This document shows positions 9,513 through 19,112 of a stretch of DNA of 64,000 nucleotides, piece by piece (the first letter of the stretch is position 1; the number at the start of each line of letters is the position of its first letter). A program made the position numbers and the translations under genes. Source of the DNA: Microbulbifer aggregans (GTDB taxonomy: Bacteria; Pseudomonadota; Gammaproteobacteria; Pseudomonadales; Cellvibrionaceae); NCBI RefSeq assembly GCF_001750105.1, contig NZ_CP014143.1, forward strand, positions 248,001 to 312,000. Reading direction: 5' to 3'. The notes beneath the pieces are model-generated. The model ran no database searches. It saw only the letters and a list, made by a program, of their open reading frames with translations, and had not been told where the DNA came from.

Positions 9513-10003
9513 TTACGGTTAACTCCAGTGTTGCACGGGCGCCAGCGAAGCGGTCATCGCCACCAGCTCATTGAGGGGAAAGCCGCCGCCAGGATCATGG
9601 CGACACCGGCCTCTGCGGCCCACTCCGGACGCCTCGACCAAAGTGGCTCTGGCGACCACCCCGAATTAAAGGCGGAGAAGGATACCAAAACTCAGCGAGA
9701 AAGCACGCTATACGGGGCTTTCCGGGACATCCAGCCCCTCTCGCAAGCCATTTCCACCCCGCAACCCTCTCTAGTTAGGTTAAGACCGGCCATTCGCGAC
9801 CACAATGGGCCATACGGTCCGGCTTTGTCCCTTGCGGCACCTCACCCCGACCGACAATTTCCCGGTGACTGCGCCCGGGGTGCTACCTTTTGTTCATTGA
9901 CTGTGGAGGCGGGCCAGTTTCCGCCACACACCCCTACCAGCAATTAAACCGGAGTGATTTTCGGCTTCCAGGCCAGGTGATCAACGGATAGGGTGACGGC
10001 CCG
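9513..10003. other. Gene-free divergent intergenic region
   Basis: 491 bases between purE and the divergent UMF1 permease. It holds an imperfect hairpin at 9902-9930 (TGTG/CACA outer pair and GGCGG/CCGCC inner stem) in the permease leader. A 139-codon open frame here has no ribosome site, no family resemblance and a composition unlike its neighbours; I do not call it a gene. Confidence 0.6.
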
Positions 10004-11251
10004 ATGAAATATGACCGGCGCGTCTGGGGCTGGGCTTTTTACGACTGGGCCAACTCCGCCTTTGCCACGGTTGTGCTCGCCGGATTTTTCCCGTTGCTGT
10101 TCCAGGATTATTGGAGCGCTGACGCCAGTGCCGAGGACGCCAACCTGCGGCTCGGCTGGGCCAATGCCGCAGCCTCGCTGATCATCGCCCTCTCCGCCCC
10201 CTTCCTAGGCGCCATTGCCGATCGCTCGGGCACACGCAAGCGTTTACTGTTGCTGTTTGCCATCGGCGGCATGCTCGCTACCGGGCTTCTGGCCGGGGTA
10301 CCGCAGGGCAGCTGGTTTGCGGCCGCTCTGCTGTTTGTCTGCGGTACCGTCGGCTTTCTCGGTGCCAATCTGCTCTACGACGCCCTCCTGGTTCACGTGG
10401 CCCCGGTGGAGCGCTGGCACGCAATTTCCGGTCTCGGCTTCGGGCTCGGCTACCTCGGCGGCGGGCTCCTGTACCTGGGGTGTGTGATCGCCGCATTGAA
10501 GCCGGAGCTGTTCGGCTTTAGTGACAGCACGGAGGCGGCGCTGGCTGCTTTTGCCGTTACCGCCCTGTGGTGGGGAGTTTTTTCACTGCCACTGTTGTTA
10601 CTGGTTCCCGAACCCGCGCCGGTAGGCCAATCCGGACAGGGCTCGCTGTGGCGACAGAGTGGCGGACAGGTAGTGGAAACCCTGCGCGCCCTGCCCCGGC
10701 ATCAGCATCTCCTGCTTTTCCTGATTGCGTACTGGCTCTATATCGACGGTGTGGGGACGGTAATCCGGATGGCTGTGGCCTACGGTCGGGCGCTCGAGTT
10801 TGAGCGCTCGCACCTCATTCTGGCGTTATTGCTGGTGCAGTTTATCGGCTTTCCCGCGGCTATCGCCTTCGGCTATCTCGGCAACCGAATCGGTCCACAA
10901 CGCGGCATCTATATCGGCCTCGTCATCTACACACTGGTGTGTATCTGGGGTTTTTTCATTCGCGCCCCGTGGGAGTTTTTTGCCATCGCCATATTGATCG
11001 GGCTGGTCCAGGGGGGCGTACAGGCCCTGAGCAGATCCTGCTATGCACGACTGATTCCGGCAGAACAGAGCGGCCAGTTCTTCGGCTTCTACAACCTGAT
11101 GGGAAAGTTTGCCGCACTGATTGGCCCGCCGCTGTTCGGGCTATTCGGAGCCTGGTTTGGCGACGCGCGCTACTCCATGCTGTCGCTCATTATCCTGTTC
11201 GCGGCTGGGGGAATACTGTTATCCCGCATTCCCCCGTCGGCCTTTAAATAA
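10004..11251 (+). CDS. MFS transporter, UMF1 / Atg22-like family
   Basis: 415-residue permease with about 12 helices. The opening FYDWANSAFATVVLAGFFP is the signature of the UMF1 family (named for resemblance to yeast Atg22 vacuolar amino-acid effluxers). Other family blocks are NLLYDALLVHVAPVE and GGVQALSRSCYARLIP. Bacterial substrates are mostly unknown. It is monocistronic and convergent with the HD-domain gene. Family confident, function not. Confidence 0.88.
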   Translation: MKYDRRVWGWAFYDWANSAFATVVLAGFFPLLFQDYWSADASAEDANLRLGWANAAASLIIALSAPFLGAIADRSGTRKRLLLLFAIGGMLATGLLAGVPQGSWFAAALLFVCGTVGFLGANLLYDALLVHVAPVERWHAISGLGFGLGYLGGGLLYLGCVIAALKPELFGFSDSTEAALAAFAVTALWWGVFSLPLLLLVPEPAPVGQSGQGSLWRQSGGQVVETLRALPRHQHLLLFLIAYWLYIDGVGTVIRMAVAYGRALEFERSHLILALLLVQFIGFPAAIAFGYLGNRIGPQRGIYIGLVIYTLVCIWGFFIRAPWEFFAIAILIGLVQGGVQALSRSCYARLIPAEQSGQFFGFYNLMGKFAALIGPPLFGLFGAWFGDARYSMLSLIILFAAGGILLSRIPPSAFK

Positions 11252-11293
11252 TGATTGCTGCCCGCCGGGGGTCTTCCCTGGGGGCAGCCTCGA

Positions 11294-11890
11294 TCAGCCG
11301 GCCGCTTCCACTGCTTTTTTGTAGAGCGACTTCCTCGGTTTGGCAAAAACACGTCTTACCATCGGCTCAAAAAACTCCAGCGGTAATGTTTCCCCTTTCT
11401 CGTCAAATGCCGGCGCATCGTATTTGGACACAAATTCGATGGTGCGCTCGTAGTAAGGGTGATCCCGGTATTGCTCGCGCAGGTTGCGGTCCATGCCCAG
11501 GTGATGGAAGAAGTAGTACCCCTGGAAAATCGCGTGATGCTTGATCATCCAGTGGTTCTCTTCACTGACGAAGGGCTCGAGGATAACCGCTGCCACATCT
11601 GCATGGTTAAAACTGCCGAGGGTATCGCCGATATCGTGCAGGAGCGCGCAGACCACATACTCCTCATCCTTGCCGTCGCGATGGGCCAGGGTGGCTGTCT
11701 GCAGGCAGTGAGTCAGGCGGTCTACCGGGAAGCCACCACAGTCACCCTCGAGCAGTTTCAGGTGTGCGAGTATCCGCGCTGGCAGGTCACGCGCGAAGGG
11801 TCCAAAGGCATCCGCAATCGCCTTCCAGTCCTCGGCCGTGCCGTTTTCCATATGGGTGAACTGCGCTTGTTTTTCTGCAATATCTTCCAT
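11294..11890 (-). CDS. HD-domain protein, possible PhnZ/MIOX-like diiron oxygenase
   Basis: 198 residues with an HD-type metal pattern: His61, His85-Asp86, His118 or His119, His129 or His130, and Asp158. The 24-residue spacing from His61 to the HD pair equals that in PhnZ, and the post-Asp158 FDEKG segment also recalls PhnZ. The mixed-valent diiron oxygenases PhnZ and MIOX use this six-ligand set, whereas hydrolytic HD proteins often use fewer ligands, so either an oxygenase or a phosphohydrolase is possible. The gene starts 10 bases after the class II aldolase stop and is almost certainly cotranscribed with it. Confidence 0.8.
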   Translation of the reverse strand: MEDIAEKQAQFTHMENGTAEDWKAIADAFGPFARDLPARILAHLKLLEGDCGGFPVDRLTHCLQTATLAHRDGKDEEYVVCALLHDIGDTLGSFNHADVAAVILEPFVSEENHWMIKHHAIFQGYYFFHHLGMDRNLREQYRDHPYYERTIEFVSKYDAPAFDEKGETLPLEFFEPMVRRVFAKPRKSLYKKAVEAAG

Positions 11891-11900
11891 GGCAGGCTCC

Positions 11901-12674
11901 TCAATCCCGGTAACTGGGGTCGATACGATCGAGCTTGCGCAGCAGCCCGGGCCAGGCCAGCAATCCGCCCTGGCTACTGGTGACCCTGTCCGCTTCGCTC
12001 TGGATTTTGTCGATGATCTGTTGGGGGACCGCTGTCAGTGGCTGGTTGCCGGCCAGGGCCGCCACCTGGATCTCACAGGCCCGCTGCAGGATGAACATTC
12101 CGAGGAATGCGTCCGCCACTGTCGGTGCACAGGTGAGTAGGCCGTGGTTACGCAAGATCATAAAGCGAGCCTGACCGAGATCGGCAACCAGGCGCGCCTT
12201 TTCATCCTCACGCACGGCGATGCCCTCGTAATCGTGGTAAGCGAGACTCGCCAGCGGAAACAGTGACTGCTGCGATAGCGGCAGAAGCCCTTCGCTCTGT
12301 GCCGATACCGCAACGCCCTCAACGGTATGCGTATGCATCACACACTGCGCATCTTCCCGCGCATCATGGATGGCGCTATGAATGGTGAAACCGGCGGGGT
12401 TGACCGGGAAGGGACTGTCATCCACTTTCTCGCCGTGCAGGTTGATCTTGACCAGACTGGACGCGGTGATTTCGTCGAACATCGCACCAAACGGATTGAT
12501 CAGGAAGTGATGCTCCGGGCCGGGAATCCGCACGGACAGGTGGGTAAAAATCAGGTCGTCCCAACCGTAGTAGGCGATCAGCCGATACGCGGCCGCCAGA
12601 TCCACGCGTAACTGCCACTCCGCGTCGCTGACCCGGCCCTTCAGGCTGGGCCCTGAATCCAAAGATATCTGCAT
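11901..12674 (-). CDS. Class II aldolase/adducin family protein
   Basis: 257 residues with the class II aldolase fold. Visible zinc-site elements are HTHTVEG (HxH) and RNHGLL (third His), preceded by the FTHLSVRIPG substrate-binding block and the NPFGAMFDEITASSLVKI segment of the adducin-like branch. Such proteins act as aldolases, epimerases or decarboxylases on sugar phosphates or hydroxy acids; the exact substrate is not evident. It forms an operon with the downstream HD-domain gene and is divergent from a Crp/Fnr regulator 108 bases away, which may control it. Confidence 0.88.
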   Translation of the reverse strand: MQISLDSGPSLKGRVSDAEWQLRVDLAAAYRLIAYYGWDDLIFTHLSVRIPGPEHHFLINPFGAMFDEITASSLVKINLHGEKVDDSPFPVNPAGFTIHSAIHDAREDAQCVMHTHTVEGVAVSAQSEGLLPLSQQSLFPLASLAYHDYEGIAVREDEKARLVADLGQARFMILRNHGLLTCAPTVADAFLGMFILQRACEIQVAALAGNQPLTAVPQQIIDKIQSEADRVTSSQGGLLAWPGLLRKLDRIDPSYRD

Positions 12675-12782
12675 GGGGTGTCCCTCTCGCTGTAACTCGG
12701 TCTTTATGGTTATGTTTCAATGACCCCAGCATTCTAAAAACAGGCAGGTCATTCTGACTGTCAACTCGTTTACACTTGGCCG

Positions 12783-13475
12783 ATGATTGAACCCCTACAG
12801 ATCCTTCGCACATGCCCGCTGCTCAGCGGATTGCCAGATGACGCGCTGCGTGAACTGGTACCCCTGGCGCGCAGTCAGCGCTATGGCGCCGAGGAGGCCA
12901 TCTACCCGCCGGGCGCGATGCAGAGCCAGCTATCCATCGTGGCAGAGGGAAGGGTGCGGATCTGCTCCAGCAACGCCGATGGACGGGAAGCGACCCTGGC
13001 GATTCTGGACACCGGAGCCTGGTTTGGTGACACCGTCTTCTCGCCGGATGCTCCCAGGGTGTTCGGCGCCACGGCCCATGACGACTGCCTGATCCTCGAT
13101 ATTCCCGGTGAAGCCCTGCGCGCAATATTGCAACGATATCCGGAAGGCTATCCGGTGGCGCTGGATCTGGTGAGCCGCAGGCTCTGGTCGGTCATGTCGA
13201 TTCTTCAGGACGATGTGTTGCGCGGCACTGAGGCACGCATCGGTCGCAGGCTCTTGTTTCTCGCCCAGATGCATAACAACAGTACTGGGGAAGATGGCGC
13301 CACAAGTTTCCGCCTTACCCGCGAACTGATCGCCAATATGATGGGGATGACCCGGCAGGGAGTGCACCGGGTACTGAAAAACATCGAAGCCCAGGGCCTG
13401 GTCGAATTCGCATACGGCCGGGTGTGCATTCCGGATCCCGTACGGCTACAGGCCTATATCGAGACTCTGGATTAA
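12783..13475 (+). CDS. Crp/Fnr family transcriptional regulator
   Basis: 230 residues: N-terminal cyclic-nucleotide-binding-type beta barrel (about 10-130), dimer helix, then a Crp-type helix-turn-helix near 175-215 with LIANMMGMTRQGVHRVLKNI. There is no N-terminal Cys cluster like that of Fnr, so it is not an obvious oxygen-sensing Fnr. Its divergence from the aldolase/HD operon across a 108-base spacer suggests local control. Ligand unknown. Confidence 0.9.
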   Translation: MIEPLQILRTCPLLSGLPDDALRELVPLARSQRYGAEEAIYPPGAMQSQLSIVAEGRVRICSSNADGREATLAILDTGAWFGDTVFSPDAPRVFGATAHDDCLILDIPGEALRAILQRYPEGYPVALDLVSRRLWSVMSILQDDVLRGTEARIGRRLLFLAQMHNNSTGEDGATSFRLTRELIANMMGMTRQGVHRVLKNIEAQGLVEFAYGRVCIPDPVRLQAYIETLD

Positions 13476-13521
13476 ATTGTCCGGGTGACCGATAAGAGAT
13501 AGCCCAGTTAAAGGAACAGTT

Positions 13522-14484
13522 TCAAGGAACGACGGCAAAGAACTTGCCGATCCAATAGGCAGCACAAAGATCAACATCTTCCGCGTAGGTAGCGACAGCA
13601 CCGCACTGGCTGGCGCCCTGGCCGGGATCGACGGCAACGGCATGCCCAAGGCCTTCGATGGTCACCGCCTCCACTCTCGCCAGATCGGTGCCGAATACAA
13701 CATGGGTATGGCCGGCCAGATCTTTGCGCTGCCCCTCGGCATCATCGATACCCAGAACATTTGTCCACTGCTTGACCTGTGCGGCCTGGCTGGAGGGGAA
13801 AATAATGCTGTCCTGACCACCATGCCAGATCTGCACTCTGGGTCGACGTCCGCCATACCCGGGGTAACCACTGCGAACCAGTTCCCCTAATGTCTGTCCT
13901 TCCAATAGTTTTTTGCCATGACTGCAGGGGCCGAGGTCCTGAAGTATCGTCGCGCACTTAAAAGGAAAGCTGGACATCGGCGCACCAGCGGCGAAAAGAT
14001 CTGGGTAAGCCGCCAACATCACATTCGCGAGGTGCCCGCCTGAAGACATACCCGTGATGGAGACCCTCTCCGGTGAGAGGTCGTAATGCTCCAGCATGTA
14101 GTCCACCATTTGTCTGACCGACAATGGTTCGCCTTTTCCGCGCTCCTGATGTGCCGGCTCCCAGGTCCGAAAACAGCCGCCGAGGGGCTCATTGGCTTTT
14201 GACGTCTGGGGAAACAGCAACGCAAACTGATAGCGATCCGCAAGAGCCGGCCACCCGGACATATCGGCAAACATTTGCGCACTCTGGATACAGCCGTGGG
14301 CTACCACCACCAGTGGCGCACCGGCGGGAAGATCCTCCGGGACATACCGGAACATCTGCAGATTGCCCGGATTGGAGCCGAACTCATCGACCTCCAACAG
14401 CCTGTCCGCGGCAGCATGAACTAGCTGCCAGCTACCGAAAAAGGCAAGCAACCCCAAAATTCGAATGATCATGCTGACCTTCAC
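13522..14484 (-). CDS. Secreted PHB-depolymerase-type esterase
   Basis: 320-residue alpha/beta hydrolase of the LpqC/PHB-depolymerase esterase family. Residues 1-25 form a signal peptide (hydrophobic core, cleavage near VHA-AA). The oxyanion-type HGCIQSA block is at 63-69, the nucleophile Ser147 in GMSSGG, and the likely catalytic His in GLGHAVAVDPG near the C terminus. Family members hydrolyse short-chain polyhydroxyalkanoates or feruloyl/acetyl esters on polysaccharides. It sits just outside the 2-oxoacid-dehydrogenase cluster and could supply its substrate, but shares no promoter with it. Confidence 0.88.
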   Translation of the reverse strand: MKVSMIIRILGLLAFFGSWQLVHAAADRLLEVDEFGSNPGNLQMFRYVPEDLPAGAPLVVVAHGCIQSAQMFADMSGWPALADRYQFALLFPQTSKANEPLGGCFRTWEPAHQERGKGEPLSVRQMVDYMLEHYDLSPERVSITGMSSGGHLANVMLAAYPDLFAAGAPMSSFPFKCATILQDLGPCSHGKKLLEGQTLGELVRSGYPGYGGRRPRVQIWHGGQDSIIFPSSQAAQVKQWTNVLGIDDAEGQRKDLAGHTHVVFGTDLARVEAVTIEGLGHAVAVDPGQGASQCGAVATYAEDVDLCAAYWIGKFFAVVP

Positions 14485-14577
14485 CAGTCCCTCCGGAAGC
14501 CTGTTACTTTCTGCCTGAGTTGGCGCACTTTTATCCAGCTACATCAACTCCCTGCGCCATGAACTTGCGTCACCCGA

Positions 14578-15861
14578 TTAAACCAACAACCGGAAAGGGT
14601 TTTCCAGCAATTGCACAACAGATTGCAGGAACTCTGCCGCTGGTGCGCCATCAAGAACCCGATGATCCCAGGTAAGGGACAGATTCATTTTCTTCGCCTT
14701 CACCGGAGTATCCCCTTCCCACTCGACGCCATCATAGATGCGGTTAACACCCAGGATACCAACCTGGGGCTCATTCAGGATGGGGGTAAAGGAATCCACT
14801 CCATACATACCCAGGGTGCTCACCGTAAACGTGCCTCCGGCAAATGCATCCGGGGGGAGGGTTCCGTTGCGCGCATAGGAAGCGAGGCGTTTTGACTCCA
14901 TGGCAACCTGGCCGACGGTCAGCTGGTTCACGTCTCGCAAGACAGGCACCACAAGACCGTCCTGAACCGATACCGCCATGCCGATATTGACCGAGGGTGA
15001 AACCCAGATGTGGTCATCCCGCCACTGGCTGTTCATCATCGGGTACTTCGCCAGCGCCTTGGCGACCGCCTTCATGATCAGGTCGGTATAGGAAGGGCGT
15101 ATTCCCTCCTCCTGCCACTCATCCAACAACAGTGAGCGCAACTTGACCAGTTCATCCACCCTCGCTTCCATGGTCATCGTCAGCTGGGCGGTATTCTGCA
15201 GGCTTGATGACATGCGTCGCGCGATGGTGCGGCGCATATTGGTGAGCGGTATCTTTTGTCCGGACACTTCATCCGGTGTCACAACCGATGCAGGGTCAGG
15301 TGATGTGCCCGTCCTCGACGCTGCTGTAGCGACCGGCTGACCTTTAACAGATACGGACGCTCGCGTTTCCTGTTCTGCGGCCGCTCGCATAACGTCCGAC
15401 TTGATGACCCGGCCTCGCGGACCGGAACCCTTGATAGCCGTGTAATCAACACCCTGCTCGCGGGCGAGCTTGCGTGCGGCAGGTGTCGACCGGACCCGGT
15501 CTACCGCGATTTCATAATCGGCGGCAACCGAAACTGCGCTGCCTGCCAAGGATCCGGATCCTGAATTTATTTCCGCCGTTGCCTCTTCAACAGCAGGCGC
15601 CGGTGCACTCGCCGGGATTTTCTCGTCTTCGGCATAAATATGGGCAACCACCGCGCCGGGATCACTCGCCTGCCCCGCCGGCACCAACTGTTTCAGGATA
15701 CCCGACACTTCCGCTTCCACGTCGATGTTGACCTTATCGGACTCCAGGGAGTAGAGGCTTTCGCCCTCACGCACCGTGGCTCCATCAGCAACGTACCATT
15801 CGGAGATACTGCAGCCCTCGCTGCCGGCCCCAGCGGATACGAGACAGACTTCTGTTGGCAT
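14578..15861 (-). CDS. 2-oxoacid dehydrogenase complex E2 (lipoyl acyltransferase)
   Basis: 427 residues in the standard E2 order: one lipoyl domain with the lipoylated Lys43 in SDKVN, an Ala/Pro-rich linker, a peripheral-subunit-binding domain (about 123-160, STPAARKLAREQGVDY...GPRGRV), a second linker, and the catalytic domain ending with His400 and Asp404 in DHRVLDG. It transfers an acyl group to CoA. It is the last gene in the operon MFS, E1, TonB receptor, E2. No E3 gene is present, so E3 must come from elsewhere. Substrate could be pyruvate, acetoin or a branched/aromatic 2-oxoacid. Confidence 0.93.
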   Translation of the reverse strand: MPTEVCLVSAGAGSEGCSISEWYVADGATVREGESLYSLESDKVNIDVEAEVSGILKQLVPAGQASDPGAVVAHIYAEDEKIPASAPAPAVEEATAEINSGSGSLAGSAVSVAADYEIAVDRVRSTPAARKLAREQGVDYTAIKGSGPRGRVIKSDVMRAAAEQETRASVSVKGQPVATAASRTGTSPDPASVVTPDEVSGQKIPLTNMRRTIARRMSSSLQNTAQLTMTMEARVDELVKLRSLLLDEWQEEGIRPSYTDLIMKAVAKALAKYPMMNSQWRDDHIWVSPSVNIGMAVSVQDGLVVPVLRDVNQLTVGQVAMESKRLASYARNGTLPPDAFAGGTFTVSTLGMYGVDSFTPILNEPQVGILGVNRIYDGVEWEGDTPVKAKKMNLSLTWDHRVLDGAPAAEFLQSVVQLLENPFRLLV

Positions 15862-15958
15862 GGATTACCCCATTGACTCGTTCAATGTGCACCCGCCAAC
15901 GGCGAGTGCGAACTCGAATTATGCGGGGGCAGCACTCACCACCCCGCGTTTCTGTGGT

Positions 15959-18904
15959 TTAGAACTGCTTGCGCACCGCAAGCTTGAAGGTGCGCCCGTA
16001 GGGGCTGGCGATCGAGGGATCGTAGCCCAGTTCCAGGCGCGCCTCGGGCGGGTCGGTGTCGAGGGCATTCAGCACCGCGAAGGTCACGGAGGTGTCCCAG
16101 GGATCCAGGGCCACGGTGTAGTTGAGATCAAGGGTCTCGTAGGACTGTACCGGCTGGCCAAAATCGATCAGCTGGCAGCCCGGTGCCGAAGCCGTCTCCA
16201 CCGTGCAACCGGTAAGGCTGAAGTCGGTCTGAACGACAGTTGGCCCGCGGTCATCGACGACACCGTCGATATAGCTGTAGGTGGCACGCAAGCTGTGGGC
16301 TCCGCGATCATACTGGGCGTACACGGCCCCACGCAGCTCCGGCATTGAACCCGGCAGGCGGTTGTAATTGGCAAACCCGGCCGCCTCATAGGCCTCAGAG
16401 ACCGTCGCTCCGCTGTAGACGAACGCCTCCTGTTCATACTCCATCACATAAGACAGCATGGCGTTCAGCTCCAGACTGCCGCTGGCGATATTCTCGAACA
16501 CATAATTGGCGCTGGCATCGATGCCTGAAGTCAGGATGGTCGGACCATTGGTGGTATCCGAGCGTACCCGCTGAATGTCGTTGGCCACCGTCACGCCCTG
16601 CACGCAGGAATCGTTATCGGCAAAAGTGATCAGTGAACGCAGTGGGCTGGAGCAGTCCACCGGCTGGGTACCGCTGCCAATGCCTGCCACACTGGTGGCA
16701 ATGACATTCGCCGGCACACTGACGATCTGGTCTTCCAGCTCATAGCTCCAGTAATCCAGGTTGGCGGTAAAGCTGCCCACATTGAACAGAGCGCCGATGT
16801 TGTAGGTAAAGGCCTGCTCCGGACCGACGCTCGGGTTGCCGAACTGATCCACGGACTTGAATGCGTTACCTGCCGCCGCAATACCGGTCAAACTGGTATT
16901 GCCACCTTCCGAGCGGTTGCCAGGGGTCGGGCCACGGAAGGTGGTGCCGACAGAACCTCGTAAAGCAAAGCCATCATTCAGTTGCCACTTGCCGGAGACC
17001 TTCGGGTTTGTGGTGGATCCGGTCTGACCACCGTAGTCCTCGAACCGTACCGCCGCCTGCACATTGATCGCATCACTGAGAGGCAGGTTGAGCTCGGCAA
17101 ATGCCGCGTAGACATCCTCCTCAAGCCGCGAGGGCACTGTCTGCCCCTGGAACAGGAAGGGCCCTGTCGCGAACTGGCAGCTCATATCGCCCGGCGTCGG
17201 ACAGGGCGTGATCAGCGCATTGGAGTTGTCATTAAGCGGATCATACTGATAGTCCAGGCCACGATACTGGGCGCCGACCGCGTAGGCGACCTCACCACCG
17301 GAGAGGCTCAGTCCGGTATCACCGCTAACCACCCCATCGACTACCCAGTAATCGGAAACCGACCGCTGCAACACATCATCGAACAGCCAGGCACTCAGCT
17401 CTGAACCATTGGCATTCGCCGAAACATAACCCGGGTTCACTTCACCGGTGGCCGGGTTTGAGGCCACAGCATTCGAGAAGGGATTGAAATATTCACAGCC
17501 GTTGGCCCCGGCCACGGCACCGGAACAGTTCGGGCCACCAAATCCGTTCAGGGCACTTTGCAAACGGTTGATCAGGATATCCGGCGTGCGCGCAAACGCC
17601 TCGTCCCGTACATAGGTGGTACTCAGGCTCCAGTCGAGACTATCGCTGAACTCACCTTCGAGGCCCGCTGAAACGCGCGTAACTTCATAGCTACGCTCCG
17701 ATTTTGCGCCGCCGGCACCGCCATCTGTCGGATTGCCGCTCAGCGCGAACGGGCGCCAGAATGTCATGGAGATCAGACTGGTATCTGCAATCTGGCCCGC
17801 GGAGTAACCGGCCTGCTCGAGCGCAGTCACAGCACCGGGGTTAGAAATCGGGGTAGAAAAAACACCGACACTGCCTGGCCCAAACGGTCCCTGTAGGGGC
17901 GGGTAACTCGGTGAGGAACGAAGGCCGGGCGTTTCATTCGAGGCATAGAGGGTTTCGAAGTGGAAGCGCGTTGTTTCGCTGAGGTCAAAATTGGCCTCGG
18001 CAAATACCTGGTAGCGCTCTTCCTCTTCTACCAGGTTCAGCGATTCCCCATAAGACCAGTAGCAGACCGGATAAAACAGGAAATAGCCGTCCTCACCACC
18101 GAGCGAACTACAGTTGGCGTCACGGGTCAGACCGGGACCACTTGACCCGAAGGAAGCGTTCAGCGGCCAATAAATACCGGGATTGCCCAGTGTGGAATAA
18201 GGCGTTGGGTTGACATTGCGGGGCTGGTTAGCCCAATCGCGTTCAAGGACTGAGAGTTCTGAGCGGTGCTGGTAGCCCGCGGAAAGCAGGATATTGCCAT
18301 TTTCGCCCTGCCAACCGTAAGCTGCCGATATGGCAGTATCGCCGTCTGAGCCATCGACCGCCCGGTAATCCGCCGAGACATCGACACCTTCAAACCCAGA
18401 GCGGGTAACAAAGTTGGCCACACCGCCAATGGCGTCTGAACCATAGGTAGCTGCAGCGCCGTCTTTGAGGATTTCCACTCGATCAATCGCGCCCAGCGGC
18501 AGCATATTGGTATCAACCTGGCCATATTGGATGCGTTTTCCATTCAGCAGAACGAGCGTGCGCTCTGGCCCCAGACCCCGCAGGTTGATAGAGCCACCGC
18601 CGATTCGATTCTGGTTGGCACTACGGAACTGATTGGTATCACCGAGTACCGGCCCGGTCATGGTCAGTGACTTGACGATGTCCAGAACGGTCGGTGAACC
18701 GCGTTGTTTCAGTTCCTCCGCATCAATCACGGTGACTGGCAGAGCGGCATCTTCCGGGGTACCACTGATATAGGAACCGGTTACCGTAACCTCTTCAAGT
18801 TCTCCGGCGGGCGTTGAGTTTTCGGCAGCAAATGCCGGCAAGACCATTGATCCCGCCATACTGATCGCCAGAGCCAGTTTATTCTTATACATGCGCTGAG
18901 TCAT
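15959..18904 (-). CDS. TonB-dependent outer-membrane receptor
   Basis: 981-residue receptor: signal peptide (about 1-26, ending AFAA), a TonB-box-like LEEVTVTGSY, plug domain (SINLRGLGPERTLVLLNGKR is diagnostic), then a large 22-strand-type barrel ending in the outer-membrane Phe (RKQF). It resembles the nutrient receptors common in Cellvibrio/Sphingomonas-type bacteria more than siderophore receptors. GAGGGA precedes the ATG. The gene lies between E1 and E2 of a 2-oxoacid dehydrogenase, so the imported compound is likely processed by those enzymes. A 207-base spacer separates it from E1, and an internal promoter is possible. Confidence 0.95.
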   Translation of the reverse strand: MTQRMYKNKLALAISMAGSMVLPAFAAENSTPAGELEEVTVTGSYISGTPEDAALPVTVIDAEELKQRGSPTVLDIVKSLTMTGPVLGDTNQFRSANQNRIGGGSINLRGLGPERTLVLLNGKRIQYGQVDTNMLPLGAIDRVEILKDGAAATYGSDAIGGVANFVTRSGFEGVDVSADYRAVDGSDGDTAISAAYGWQGENGNILLSAGYQHRSELSVLERDWANQPRNVNPTPYSTLGNPGIYWPLNASFGSSGPGLTRDANCSSLGGEDGYFLFYPVCYWSYGESLNLVEEEERYQVFAEANFDLSETTRFHFETLYASNETPGLRSSPSYPPLQGPFGPGSVGVFSTPISNPGAVTALEQAGYSAGQIADTSLISMTFWRPFALSGNPTDGGAGGAKSERSYEVTRVSAGLEGEFSDSLDWSLSTTYVRDEAFARTPDILINRLQSALNGFGGPNCSGAVAGANGCEYFNPFSNAVASNPATGEVNPGYVSANANGSELSAWLFDDVLQRSVSDYWVVDGVVSGDTGLSLSGGEVAYAVGAQYRGLDYQYDPLNDNSNALITPCPTPGDMSCQFATGPFLFQGQTVPSRLEEDVYAAFAELNLPLSDAINVQAAVRFEDYGGQTGSTTNPKVSGKWQLNDGFALRGSVGTTFRGPTPGNRSEGGNTSLTGIAAAGNAFKSVDQFGNPSVGPEQAFTYNIGALFNVGSFTANLDYWSYELEDQIVSVPANVIATSVAGIGSGTQPVDCSSPLRSLITFADNDSCVQGVTVANDIQRVRSDTTNGPTILTSGIDASANYVFENIASGSLELNAMLSYVMEYEQEAFVYSGATVSEAYEAAGFANYNRLPGSMPELRGAVYAQYDRGAHSLRATYSYIDGVVDDRGPTVVQTDFSLTGCTVETASAPGCQLIDFGQPVQSYETLDLNYTVALDPWDTSVTFAVLNALDTDPPEARLELGYDPSIASPYGRTFKLAVRKQF

Positions 18905-19112
18905 TGGAGTCCCTCGCCTGTTATGGTTTCCATAATTGTTTTAATACTGGTTACAACTACTGCGTCACCGCTTTCTTCTTACATCGCTTTTCGGGCCGGG
19001 TAACAGTGCGACTAACTGCACCAGCCAATCCAGAACCCCAATAACTCAACCGGCTTATCGCGCTTCGGGATTTATTTTTTTTAACCGAAATACTTTCTTG
19101 CCAGGCGCAGGA

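Noticed and set aside
9528..9947. 139-codon frame upstream of the UMF1 gene
   Set aside because: Composition rich in Pro, His and Arg without domain character and no ribosome site; it spans the likely purE promoter.
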